Positions 38,017 through 48,127 of a stretch of 64,000 nucleotides of DNA are shown piece after piece. The notes under the pieces are model-generated. The model worked only from the letters and a program-made list of their open reading frames with translations. It had not been told where the DNA came from and ran no database searches. The DNA comes from Bolinopsis microptera (lineage: Eukaryota; Ctenophora; Tentaculata; Lobata; Bolinopsidae), in assembly GCF_026151205.1 (NCBI RefSeq), contig NC_087077.1, forward strand, positions 19,713,975-19,777,974, read 5' to 3'. Within the stretch, counting starts at the first letter, position 1. Each line of letters begins with the position of its first letter. A program made the translations under genes and the position numbers.

Positions 38017-38827
38017 AGAGGGAGAGGGAGAGGGAGAGGGAGAGGGAGAGGGAGAGGGAGAGGGAGAGGGAGAGGGAGAGGGAGAGGGAGAGGGAGAGGG
38101 AGAGGGAGAGGGAGAGGGAGAGGGAGAGGGAGAGGGAGAGGGAGAGGGAGAGGGAGAGGGAGAGGGAGAGGGAGAGGGAGAGGGAGAGGGAGAGGGAGAG
38201 GGAGAGGGAGAGGGAGAGGGAGAGGGAGAGGGAGAGGGAGAGGGAGAGGGAGAGGGAGAGGGAGAGGGAGAGGGAGAGGGAGAGGGAGAGGGAGAGGGAG
38301 AGGGAGAGGGAGAGGGAGAGGGAGAGGGAGAGGGAGAGGGAGAGGGAGAGGGAGAGGGAGAGGGAGAGGGAGAGGGAGAGGGAGAGGGAGAGGGAGAGGG
38401 AGAGGGAGAGGGAGAGGGAGAGGGAGAGGGAGAGGGAGAGGGAGAGGGAGAGGGAGAGGGAGAGGGAGAGGGAGAGGGAGAGGGAGAGGGAGAGGGAGAG
38501 GGAGAGGGAGAGGGAGAGGGAGAGGGAGAGGGAGAGGGAGAGGGAGAGGGAGAGGGAGAGGGAGAGGGAGAGGGAGAGGGAGAGGGAGAGGGAGAGGGAG
38601 AGGGAGAGGGAGAGGGAGAGGGAGAGGGAGAGGGAGAGGGAGAGGGAGAGGGAGAGGGAGAGGGAGAGGGAGAGGGAGAGGGAGAGGGAGAGGGAGAGGG
38701 AGAGGGAGAGGGAGAGGGAGAGGGAGAGGGAGAGGGAGAGGGAGAGGGAGAGGGAGAGGGAGAGGGAGAGGGAGAGGGAGAGGGAGAGGGAGAGGGAGAG
38801 GGAGAGGGAGAGGGAGAGGGAGAGGGA
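38017..38827. repeat. (GGGAGA)n microsatellite, about 135 repeats
   Basis: This is a nearly perfect hexanucleotide array of about 810 bp, preceded by imperfect units from about 38,000. It gives open frames of Gly-Glu or Leu-Pro dipeptides on the two strands, which are artefacts of the repeat. Confidence 0.98.
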
Positions 38828-38879
38828 ATAATAGTATTATTGTACCCCCTGGTTCAACGTGTAAACCACTACAAGATGC

Positions 38880-40466
38880 AGTTGCGGAGCTGTCCTTTTC
38901 CAATACTAGTACAAACAATTTATTTAAAGATATTAAGACAATGAAACTAGTCAGTGTAATAAGCGCCAAGCGCGAGCACAGAACTTTTTTTCTCCGATTT
39001 CGATAAATTTGGTACCAAAATTTGTCTAAAAATGTGAATAAAATAAATCCACCGTGTAGCAATTTTCGGAAAAAATGCTACACGGCGCTTGTTCGCCGCG
39101 CGTGCTTTTTTCGCGCAAATTTTTAGTTTTTGGCCTATAACTTTCACATTTTCAGTTATTATCACATAATTATTATGGCATCGTAATCAGCTCATCGAGA
39201 CGAAACTTTTAGTACTAATATTTTAAGATTTAAAGGAAAATTATTTTCAAAATTTTTCAATCTGAACACAAGGGTCCCCCCTTGTGTGAAATTTTGAACA
39301 AATTTTTGAAAAATTTGGTGCTTCAAATATTATAATTTTGGTACCAAAAGTTGCGTCTGACTAAGCTCATTACGATACTGTAATAAATATTTCAAAATAT
39401 TCAATATTTTAGGAGTTATAGGCATTTTAAGCAATAAATTACCCATTTTTCGTCCTTTGTACATTTTTGTAATGCACAGGAGGCCCACATATAGCTCGAC
39501 GTTATTTTGCTACACGGTGAATTTGCATTATTCACACTTAGAGGCAACTTTTGGTACCAAATTTATCAAAATCAGAGACAAAAAATTCTGTGCCAACTCA
39601 TGGCGCTTATTACATAGACTAAACAGCGAGCTTTCGAAGGATTTCTACGTTTTTAGTTATTTTAGCTTATAGGTATCCTCAATGGGTGTCCTAAGTGACT
39701 GGTTAAAACTCTTCCATAATCCATTTCGTTGAAGGCACTTAATTTTCATTCTTTTTGTCCACCCACCTGTCAGTCACTTTCTTCATATGCTCAATTTGTA
39801 TCTCAAAACCATTACATAGTATATCCGTATCAACATACCGCGAAACTGGTGACTGCTTTATCACGATCTATCAAAGCTAAGGTTGGCCAGTTGCCAACAA
39901 TGTTAGAATGTTGGTTGCGTTTCCGGGACTAACGATGTTTACTCAACTTTGTTAAATCATCATTTCCAGAAAAATTTTATTGCTTTGCCTTTAGTCATAC
40001 TGTGTATACTTTGAATTCTCCGACGGTTTTTTGTTTTTTAATTTAGCGTTTGTCATTATGAATTTGGAATCTCCAGCTTCTGAATCTTAAAGTTTTTATA
40101 ATGTACTAGTAGTACGTGCTAAACCACTTTACAATCGATCTTCGAGTTTTTCTAAAAGGGCCCCGACAGTTGAAACCAACTTGAGTTGATGTATTTTCGG
40201 ACGCTGATTCCGAATCGGCTACCGGACAACTGAACCCAGATGAGGCAAAACAGTTGGCCCAATTTCGCCCCTCAGCTGCATATACTCATATAGTCTAACT
40301 GCACTGGCACTGCAAATAACTTAGCTGTTATAGATGGTAAAACTAGTACACACTTATCAAAGAAATATCTTCAAAAGTGTCCAAAATTATCATTTTCTGG
40401 GCAAAGGAGCCAATGAGGCAAAAACGTTGGCCCCTTTTTGCCAACCTGCCCAAGGTAAAACATTTT
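38880..40466 (+). repeat. Dispersed repeat R1, longest copy
   Basis: This is the longest copy of repeat R1. It is interrupted by the foldback element at 38,948-39,621 and ends close to the pore-former gene. Its last 630 bp are the reverse complement of 1-623. No coding capacity is evident. Confidence 0.8.
38948..39621. mobile_element. 674-bp foldback DNA element with demonstrable empty site
   Basis: The ends TAGTCAGTGTAATAAGCGCC and GGCGCTTATTACATAGACTA are inverted copies. The inversion continues imperfectly for more than 100 bp inward (GATAAATTTGGTACC and its complement, CACCGTGTAGCA and its complement). The trinucleotide AAC flanks both sides. The same site in the R1 copy at 31,139-31,141 has a single AAC and no insertion. 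There is no coding sequence, so this is a MITE-type element. Confidence 0.88.
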
Positions 40467-40549
40467 GTTGTCACTAAGCTTTTTTATTGAGTAAAATCAT
40501 GCTATGTTTAAAACGAACTGATGTTAATTGTGTCATCATTTCAATTTAG

Positions 40550-42001
40550 CAGGGTGGATATTGGTAATGACAATCATCACACTCTTAGTGGTGCATTCTT
40601 CCTGGGAAGGTGCAGCAACCGATCTGACATCTCAATTGTGGAATGAAGGGGTAAAGAAAGGGTCTATACTGTGGATAGATGCTCACTGCCAGGGAGGAGT
40701 AATTTCTTCGTGTCACCTCACAGCATATTATGATGATAGGTTCGAGACGACCGAGGAGCAAACCTATATAAAGTACAAACTGATAAACGATTCATTCTCA
40801 TGGGAAACCTTCTACAACCAAGCAGATCAGTTTGTCTCTATGTTGGAGCCAAGAGATGTTATTTCCATCACAGCTTCCTGCAGCATGAGCTATAAAATAA
40901 ACTATATACCAATAGTATCAAACGCCGTTTTATTTGTCTTCTACTACGACAACATCTACTACCACAACAATTTTCAGTTGACAGTATGGGGCGATCCCAA
41001 CACTGCGATCCCAACAGCTGCAATTTCATTTGAATCGATACCATTACCTGCACTGATGATGCCTGCAAGGGAAATGCTGGAACTCACTTTAAATGCAAAT
41101 TTAAATGCAAGGAAGCATAGGGAAAAGCAAATCATAAAACACTGCGAGGTAAGAGACCATAGCTGGAGCGATGCCGCAGCAAAAATTATCAGTGAGCTAG
41201 AAGACAAAGGGGCTAAGGCAGGACAAATAATTGCGATAGACGCGCATAATAATGACCAAGATGGATGGGCGATCTTCTCTGCGTGGTGGAACGAGTCACT
41301 CCCTGAGTTCGGAGACTTAAAAGGATATATGATGAAGGAGGGAATAAATAATCGTGACTCTTGGAAAGAACAGGCAATCAAAGCAAGAGATAGTATTGCA
41401 GAAAAGAGTGATGGAAAAGAGATGATAAAAGTCTTCTCATTCACCTCTAGTATTAACGAGTTAATGCTAGGAGTGACATATACTTTCTACGCAAAAGATA
41501 AGGTAGTATCGTTCATCCTGGATGAAGAGAAACTCATAACGGAGGAACCAGTGAGACGCTTTAAAAAAACCCCAACAACTCAAAGTAACACAGCTGATGT
41601 TAATGTAGAGCATTGGGAAACATTGAGAGAATCATCTGAAAACACATCTACTTTCAAGACTTCCTACGTGCAAACATCTGGCTGGACGTTGACTGCAGGG
41701 GCTGAGATCCCGGTTCCTGAAACTCCAGCGACCATATCTGCAACCGTTCAGAAAACCCAAACAGAAAGATGGGAAAAAACGACAGAAATTGTTAACAAAG
41801 AGGGCACTTCTTTTGAAATTAAAGTGGAATTTATCATTCCGCCAAAATCGATCTTAGTTGTAAGATTTATTGAGGAAATAAGAGAATTTTCTGCCCCCTA
41901 CACAATGACGATGGAATCAGGGAGGGTCTGCAGCGGAATATGGAAAGCTACGAATACAACTGTACACACACGTGAAAAATCCTTTCCAATGGATACACCA
42001 G
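40550..42001 (+). CDS. Aerolysin/ETX-MTX2-like pore-forming protein, main exon
   Basis: The exon opens after an acceptor (CAATTTAG) and reads a hydrophobic leader (GWILVMTIITLLVV), probably a signal peptide whose first residues come from an unseen upstream exon; ATG at 40,567 is the alternative start. Counting from an in-frame codon at 40,528, residues about 33-155 and 211-345 are two similar copies of one domain, each with a (S/Q)I(L/I)xIDAH core and a later SWxxxxxxA block. I do not recognise this domain. Residues about 355-475 have the Ser/Thr-rich beta pattern, the PVPETPATISATV segment and the FIIPPKS turn of the ETX/MTX2 (aerolysin) fold. Such proteins are secreted, oligomerise and insert a beta-barrel in membranes, for defence, prey capture or digestion. 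The tandem domain would be the binding part. Family assignment is by pattern only. Confidence 0.72.
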
Positions 42002-42245
42002 GTCAGTAAGATATATTAGTATTATTTTTCAAACGTTACATTTTTTATGGAGTGATAAATCATAAAAGGATTATAAAAATTAAAAACGTTACAAAAATAC
42101 AAACGTAGGATTAGATTCATAAAACTTTAGATCTTATTCTTAGGTGTTAGAATATATTGAAAATAATTTAATACTAGTCTGTATCATGATTACGATATGC
42201 AATAAACTTACATATTATTATTATTATTAACAAAAACTTCTTCAG

Positions 42246-42289
42246 GTGACGAGATCGAAAGAGAACTTAAAAACACTGACATCTACTAG
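42246..42289 (+). CDS. Aerolysin-like protein, last exon
   Basis: A donor CAG|GTCAGT at 42,002 and an acceptor CTTCTTCAG at 42,245 join in phase 1. The join adds about 14 residues (GDEIERELKNTDIY) before a stop at 42,287-42,289. If the intron is retained, translation stops two codons after the donor, which would also give an almost complete protein. An AATAAA at 42,517-42,522 is a possible polyadenylation signal. Confidence 0.55.
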
Positions 42290-42530
42290 CCGGACTTCGC
42301 ATGCTACGTGACGCATATAATGGCGGTTGGGCGCTACTGCAAGCGCGAGAGGGGTCTGGTTAGATCTGTACGTGAGAGCCTTGATTTATTTTGTGGATCT
42401 CTTTCAGTGACTCCAGATATTACCTTTGAACACGTAACGACTAACGGACTTTGAAACAAAATCTCCTCAAATCTAACAAAAACTTAATAATATGAACGCG
42501 AACAATTAGCATGAATAATAAATCTTTATC

Positions 42531-43020
42531 TAGATTTTAATTTTTACTGTAACAATTGCAAATTGGTTTTCTATAAATCTGGGAGTGCATTTTTATAAGT
42601 TAGATTTTAATTTTGCAAATTCAAAATTAGTTTTCTATAAATCTGGGAGTGCATTTTTTATAATAGTTAGATTTTAATTTTTACTGTAACAGTTGCAAAT
42701 TAGTTTCCTATAAATCTGGGAGTGCATTTTTATAAGTTATATTTTAATTTTTACTGTAACAATTGCAAATTAGTTTTCTATAAATCTGGATGTGCATTTT
42801 TGAAAGTTAGATTTTAATTTTTACTGTAACAGTTGCAAATTAGTTTCCTATAAATCTGGGTGTGCATTTTTGAAAGTTAGATTTTAATTTTTATTGTAAC
42901 AATTGCAAATTAGTTTTTTATAAATCTGGCATGTGCATTTTTGAAAGTTAGATTTTAATTTTTTCTGTAACAGTTGCAAATTAGTTTCCTATAAATCTGG
43001 GAGTGCATTTTTATAAGTTA
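42531..43020. repeat. ~75-bp minisatellite downstream of the pore-former gene
   Basis: About seven units repeat the order TTAGATTTTAATTTTTACTG, TAACAATTGCAAATTAG, TTTTCTATAAATCTGGGAG, TGCATTTTT. One unit has a deletion (near 42,610). It lies just past the probable polyadenylation site. No coding is present. Confidence 0.9.
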
Positions 43021-44025
43021 GAAATAGGAAATAATTTCATGGCAAAAATGCAAAGATATTGCAAATATTAGATGACTAGTGTAACCCGTGCCTACAGTAC
43101 AGCAATAATAACGTATAAAATAAACTCGAATAAATTATTCGTCTGTAAAATCTGACGGGAGACCAAACACGGTACTGCACACTCTACAAGTATGACTAAT
43201 ACGATCAGAACTCTAAAAATCGAAAGAATGCTATAAAAATAAAATCTTAAAAATTAACCGCGTTACAAATACAATTTCACGGAAAAAAAACGAATATAAT
43301 AATTTAAACACGAGTAAAAAAGTCATGGAGATAAGACTAAGTTAATGACGATGAGTAGTACTCAGTACTATTACTGGGCTCAGCCTGTCATTCTGCCGCA
43401 TCTTTATTATGTTTTATCTTTAAGTTCATGAACATTATACTTATAGAGTTATAGCCTGCAAGTGCAGGGGTTCACGCCAGGTTATTGCTACAGCCACCAG
43501 TAGTTAATCTTAAAATGAGAACAATTAGTGGGTTAACAAAGGATAGTACAAGTCACGTTTGAGCTGTTCTGGAAGCAAGACTTCCGGCGAAAATTAGAGA
43601 AATTGACGTTTTGATTTACCGAACCGTTCCAATTTTTCCTATTTTCAAATATAAGCTGACTAAAGGTTCACCATTTTAACGGAGTTTATGTCCAGATTGA
43701 GGTCAGAAGTAATGGAATTGGAATTAAATAAATAGGATAAGTGTCCTTAATCATAGCAAAAATTTGTTATCAGTATGCTTTATCATAATGCTATAAATGA
43801 AGACGGATCAGTGAATACCGTGAACAGTAAACGCTGTAAAGTTTTGTGGAAATTAGAGCTTATATCTTAACCGCAAACTATCAAAGATGAGCTAAGGCCC
43901 TCGAACACTTTCACGGACAATGAATGGCGAATGAAAGATAATGTAACCGTTGAGGATCGATCTAGCCCAAACACCAAAGCGCAGGACGTGATCTCGTCAC
44001 ATGCAATGAGAACACGCGCGCACGC
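43021..44025. other. Intergenic, no gene seen
   Basis: This AT-rich noncoding sequence lies between the pore-former and coiled-coil genes. A fragment near 43,378-43,410 (CTCAGCCTGTCATTCTGCC) is related to the hairpin at 46,281-46,360. Nothing else is recognised. Confidence 0.6.
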
Positions 44026-44040
44026 GTTCCCCATGGCAAC
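44026..44040 (+). promoter_or_regulatory. Possible RFX X-box upstream of the coiled-coil gene
   Basis: GTTCCCCATGGCAAC resembles the RFX-factor X-box (GTTRCCATGGYAAC) with one extra C in the left half. It lies about 165 bp before the first ATG, in a CpG-rich stretch (ACGCGCGCACGCG). RFX sites mark ciliary gene promoters in animals. A single imperfect match is weak evidence. Confidence 0.35.
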
Positions 44041-44204
44041 AGACCAGGGCGCCATAAGAAGCTTCCCTCACACGTTAAACCTCAGTTCTTTATTCGTTTC
44101 TAATACATTCGCTTATAGTCCGTCCGCCCTATCGTTTCGTTTGGAAAATTCAGGAAAATACAAAGTTAAAAGATTATCTACAGTTGTCTGACATTAAAGT
44201 TACT

Positions 44205-44243
44205 ATGGGTCAGACTTACAGTACACAAGCATCTAGTGATATT
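44205..44243 (+). CDS. Coiled-coil protein, exon 1
   Basis: The first ATG gives MGQTYSTQASSDI and then a GTAAGT donor, phase 0. Glycine 2 with serine 6 fits the N-myristoylation consensus (MGxxxS/T), which could anchor the protein to a membrane. This start is chosen because it is the only in-frame ATG leading into the coiled-coil exons and it lies after a CpG-rich promoter-like stretch. Confidence 0.6.
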
Positions 44244-44608
44244 GTAAGTAAAATTTAAAGCGTTTACATACAGCCTTTTCAATTTCATTGTTTTTTGACA
44301 TCAACCTTCATTATTAGTTTTTTTGGGCCGTGGTGCTTGGAGTAATCTTTTTGTTTAAAAACCACAAAGACATTTATGCTGTTGATCGATTTGTTAAGGC
44401 CGGTTTTTCTGATTAATTTTTATGAAGAGCTGTATTAGTAAACTTTTCCACATCATACATACTACGTTGCGTCCTGCAATTATGTATTCATCCAATTTCT
44501 CCTCACTTGCCATAACTTTACTTTTCGGTTGTTCCTGTCGGTTTTAGTCTCATGTAGGATAATGCAACGTAGAATTAGTAAATGTTTAACTTATTAACAA
44601 TCTCACAG

Positions 44609-44728
44609 GATTCATATCTGACAAGCAAGAAAAAGGTTGAAAATCAGAAACTTGTCAGAAAGACTCAATCAGTAACACCGCTTCAAAATCGAACAGAAAT
44701 TCAGCAAATTCAGGAATCTTGCTCCACG
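44609..44728 (+). CDS. Coiled-coil protein, exon 2
   Basis: Forty codons follow an acceptor TCTCACAG and end at a GTTTGT donor, phase 0 on both sides. The product (starting DSYLTSKKKVENQKLVRKTQ) is hydrophilic and basic, with glutamine-rich helix near the end. There is no known domain. Confidence 0.6.
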
Positions 44729-44892
44729 GTTTGTTTATTGTTTAAAATCGAGGCTATCCGCTAATTTCAATGACTGTTATATTTCAAATAAATCTGTAAT
44801 TAATAATCATTAAAAAGATCACGCTGTATTCGAGCTTTTCATTAAGAAAAAGGAATCTCAGCTGATAACTAATACTAACACATTCTTTACAG

Positions 44893-45318
44893 CAAGCCAC
44901 GTTTCTGGAAGAGGACCAGAAAACATTGAACCCAGCATTCCCTACTCTTGCAAAAGAAGAGGAATCAAACAAGCTGCTTGAAGATGAGATGACAAAGAGC
45001 CGTCTCCTGGGGGAAAGAGTTGAACACCTCGAACAAGAAATGTGGAATAAAGATGCTGAAAACGCTAGTCTCAAGTCAGAAATATGTAAATTGAATGAGA
45101 TGGTTGCCGAAGAACAGCAGAAGACCTACCAAGAACAGGTCAACCTCTACCATGAGCAGGTGAAGACCTACAATGAATGGGAAGAGAAACAAAAGGAAAT
45201 AGAAAAGAATAAAATTCTCCAAGAGAAACTTTCAAAAGTAGAGGAAGAGTTGTTGAACACTAAAACTCGGACTACAGTTGAAAATGATACGGACCTAATG
45301 GATTCGAGCGATTCTGAG
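44893..45318 (+). CDS. Coiled-coil protein, exon 3
   Basis: This exon has 142 codons between an acceptor TTCTTTACAG and a GTAGGA donor, phase 0. It encodes a long charged helix rich in Glu, Lys and Gln with heptad spacing of Leu and Val. It includes a local repetition (TYQEQVNLYHEQVKTYNEW) and ends in an acidic serine stretch (DSSDSE). If the donor were not used, a stop would follow nine codons later. Confidence 0.7.
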
Positions 45319-45586
45319 GTAGGACCTTGTGAAAATGAAATTTGAAAGATAGACCGGTTTTATTTTACCGTCTAAGAAATCATGACATCAGACATGATAT
45401 GTAATCAGTTTTGGATTCAAATTGTGGATCGCTAATCGTGATCAGTGATGTGCATCTAGGAACAATTTGTTTGTTAACAGAGATTAGGTCAAATACTTTA
45501 ATTTCCAGGTATTTTCATGGTTTTAATAAGATTATAAGTTCTATTTTGAAGTTCTAATGATAGTTAATTAATTAATGGGGTTTCAG

Positions 45587-45793
45587 GCCACTCTTGTTAA
45601 TTGTGATGTAAGTTACGTACCCGAACAAAGGATATGCCACAAAGCCGATGACCAATCTCATATGACCTCTTCTATAAGCGAACCAACCGAACAATTTGAT
45701 TTTGAGCACGGAATCATTAAAGGAAATTTGCAGCCGATTCCGATTGTTCCTAATCAAGATGATTCTGGGATTGACTCTGAGACTATTATCAAA
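45587..45793 (+). CDS. Coiled-coil protein, exon 4
   Basis: Sixty-nine codons run from an acceptor GGTTTCAG to a GTAAAC donor, phase 0. The product is a non-helical linker containing VSYVPEQRICHKADDQSH and DDSGIDSET. The following intron is about 11.7 kb and contains the large inverted duplication. Confidence 0.6.
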
Positions 45794-46280
45794 GTAAACA
45801 TTTTAGTTCAAAACTTCATTCCATTTTCAATACAATTATCATATTCATATTATATTTTGTTCATCATGTTTCTGTATATGCCAAATGAGGCGGCCACTGC
45901 ATAATATTCAAGTCAAAACTTTCATATGAATGTAATCATGAACAAAGTTGTAGGTTTATAACCTACCAAGACGTGCGCCGAGTTGGACTCGTCGGTACGG
46001 TCTTGAAACAAATATTTTACGAGTATCACCCGTTAAGAAAAAAGTCACCAAGGTTGCTATTTGTCAAATTGGAAACATTATTTCTTTTCAAAATATAGAA
46101 GATCATCAAAATTTTGAGATTTTATTCATACTTAAAAATGCAGTCAACAAAATAGCTTGAATGTTTTTTGAATATGTAGCGGTTGGAAAGAATTTTATAA
46201 TCTGGGACTTGGTTTAAATTTTCGACCGAATCTTACCTGGGGACCCCAGGCTATTATATTTAATTTCATAATCATAGAAT

Positions 46281-46360
46281 AGAGATTTGGCGGAATGACA
46301 GACTGAGCACCGTCCAGTTTACTATGGGCCGCGCTCAGCCTGTCATTCCGCCGAATCTCT
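46281..46360. repeat. Small hairpin with 28-bp arms
   Basis: AGAGATTTGGCGGAATGACA at the start of the left arm pairs with TGTCATTCCGCCGAATCTCT at the end of the right arm. There are two mismatches over 28 bp and a loop of 24 bp. It ends just outside the left arm of the large inverted duplication. Confidence 0.8.
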
Positions 46361-46462
46361 AAGTTTATGAACATGATAGCCTGAGGTCAGTAGTATAGTG
46401 TCATGGTTTGGACCTGCATTCGAGCTCTATCCGAGACACATTTTACTAAAATGTCATTTTAG

Positions 46463-46710
46463 CACAGTTGACTAATCTACCACAACTTTAGTCGGAGGTT
46501 TCAAGTTCGAATCCCAGCCGGAGCCATTCTTTTATTTGACGAAAATGTTGACACAGTTGACTAATCTGCCACATTTTAGCTGAAGGTTACAAGTTTGAAT
46601 CACAGCCGTAGCCATTCTTTTTATTTGACAAAAATGTCAACACAGTTGACTAATCTGACACATTTTAACCGGCCGGGGCCACAAGTTCGAATCCCAGTCG
46701 GAGTCGTTCT
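46463..46710 (+). repeat. Three tandem tRNA-like units (left arm)
   Basis: Three units of about 90 bp each contain CACAGTTGACTAATCT, a variable block and AAGTTCGAATCCCAG or a close variant. GTTCGAATCCC (46,505-46,515 and 46,685-46,695) matches the polymerase III B-box and T-loop of tRNAs, and a GGAGCC segment follows like an acceptor strand. They do not fold as complete tRNAs by eye. A tRNA-derived SINE-like repeat is the likeliest reading. Confidence 0.5.
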
Positions 46711-48127
46711 CCAATGTGATTACATTATTATGGTACAAATTTTAACCTAGTTTAACCCATCAATCAATTTAACCCTATATACGTAATATAACGATACAGA
46801 TGTATCAACTTAACATGACGTTCGTCACACAACAAAGGCCGTTAACAGTATATAGTAATTGTATACATGTTCACGTAATAACAATACTGTTGAAATGATA
46901 TGGTAGCGTAATGAGAAAGCACTTTTCAGGACGGTTACTCAATAGTACCAAGATTGTACCGTCATTGTATAGTATAGTTACGGTAACAGCTGTGTTTTTA
47001 CTTGACAGATATTTGCTTAATTTAAGAACCAAATACAACTAAAGTGAATTGATAAAAATATGGCTTTCTTAAAAGAAATACGTGTCAACAGAATGTAGAA
47101 GCTGATAAATATATAGTGTACTCGGTCACGTATTATACTGACTGTTTGATATGAAATGTAATTTTTAGAGAGTACTTACAGGACGGTTACTTTACAGCCT
47201 CAAGAATAATACGTCATTGTATAATAACCATAGACCTAGTACAGAATAGTCACGGTAGCAGCTGTGCAATGTATTTGACTCAAATTGAATCTCTTTTCAG
47301 GACTGGTCTAGCTATTTTATATTTTCTACAATTATATCAGAAGATCTCAACAAATTGAACAGTGTGCGAGGAATTTTTAAATATAATAACCAATGAAAGA
47401 TAAAGCTAATTCTTACCTCAAAATAATGACCGTCCCTCAACATTACAGCTCAGTGTTTGTCTTTGTTAAATATCTTGATAAGGTATAATTGCGAGCAGGT
47501 GCGTGTTTTACTGGACAGTCTCTCTGCGCTCCTGAAACGTTGTTTACACTATCATTCAGCGTTCAGTTGTGTGTTGTGTAAATTTTGACTCTGCTTCAGC
47601 TTTAATTGTTTTTATCTTTAACTTTATGCTTAAGTTTTTAATTCCTTTACCGTAGTCGGTCACGTAACATTGACTGTTTGATATGAAATCTAAATTATAA
47701 ATAGTACTTACAGGCCGATGCTGATGGTTACTCTACAGCAGCTCAAGAATAATACGTCATTGTATAGCCGTAAACCTAGTACAGCATAGATACAGTAACA
47801 TCTGTGCAATATATTTGACACAAATCTCTTTGCCAAGAACTGGTCTAGATATTTTCTACTTTCTAAAATTTTAATTATATCAGATCTCCATCAGGTAGTA
47901 TGACGTGATGAATAAATATACAACTGCCAGTGCACCATGTTAATTACTGTTCCCAATATTTTAATCATACCCGTAAATATTTGCTCGGTATCTGGCAGCA
48001 GTTCATCGATTGATGTTCCGTGTTCTGTTTCCTGGTATTTTGTGAGCGGAATATTTTCTTGAGTAGAATAAGGTGAAATCCGTCACATTATCCTACACAA
48101 TACTGAATCCTAAATGAATACTGAATA

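Noticed and set aside
37964-39062. Long open frames of Gly-Glu (plus) and Leu-Pro (minus) dipeptides
   Set aside because: They are produced by the GGGAGA hexanucleotide array, which contains no stop codon in these frames.
43931-44191. 86-codon frame before the coiled-coil gene
   Set aside because: It covers the CpG-rich, X-box-bearing promoter-like stretch, is not followed by a donor in phase, and has no known similarity.
46505-46695. Genuine tRNA genes
   Set aside because: Only the B-box/T-loop part is convincing; no complete acceptor stem or anticodon arm could be drawn.
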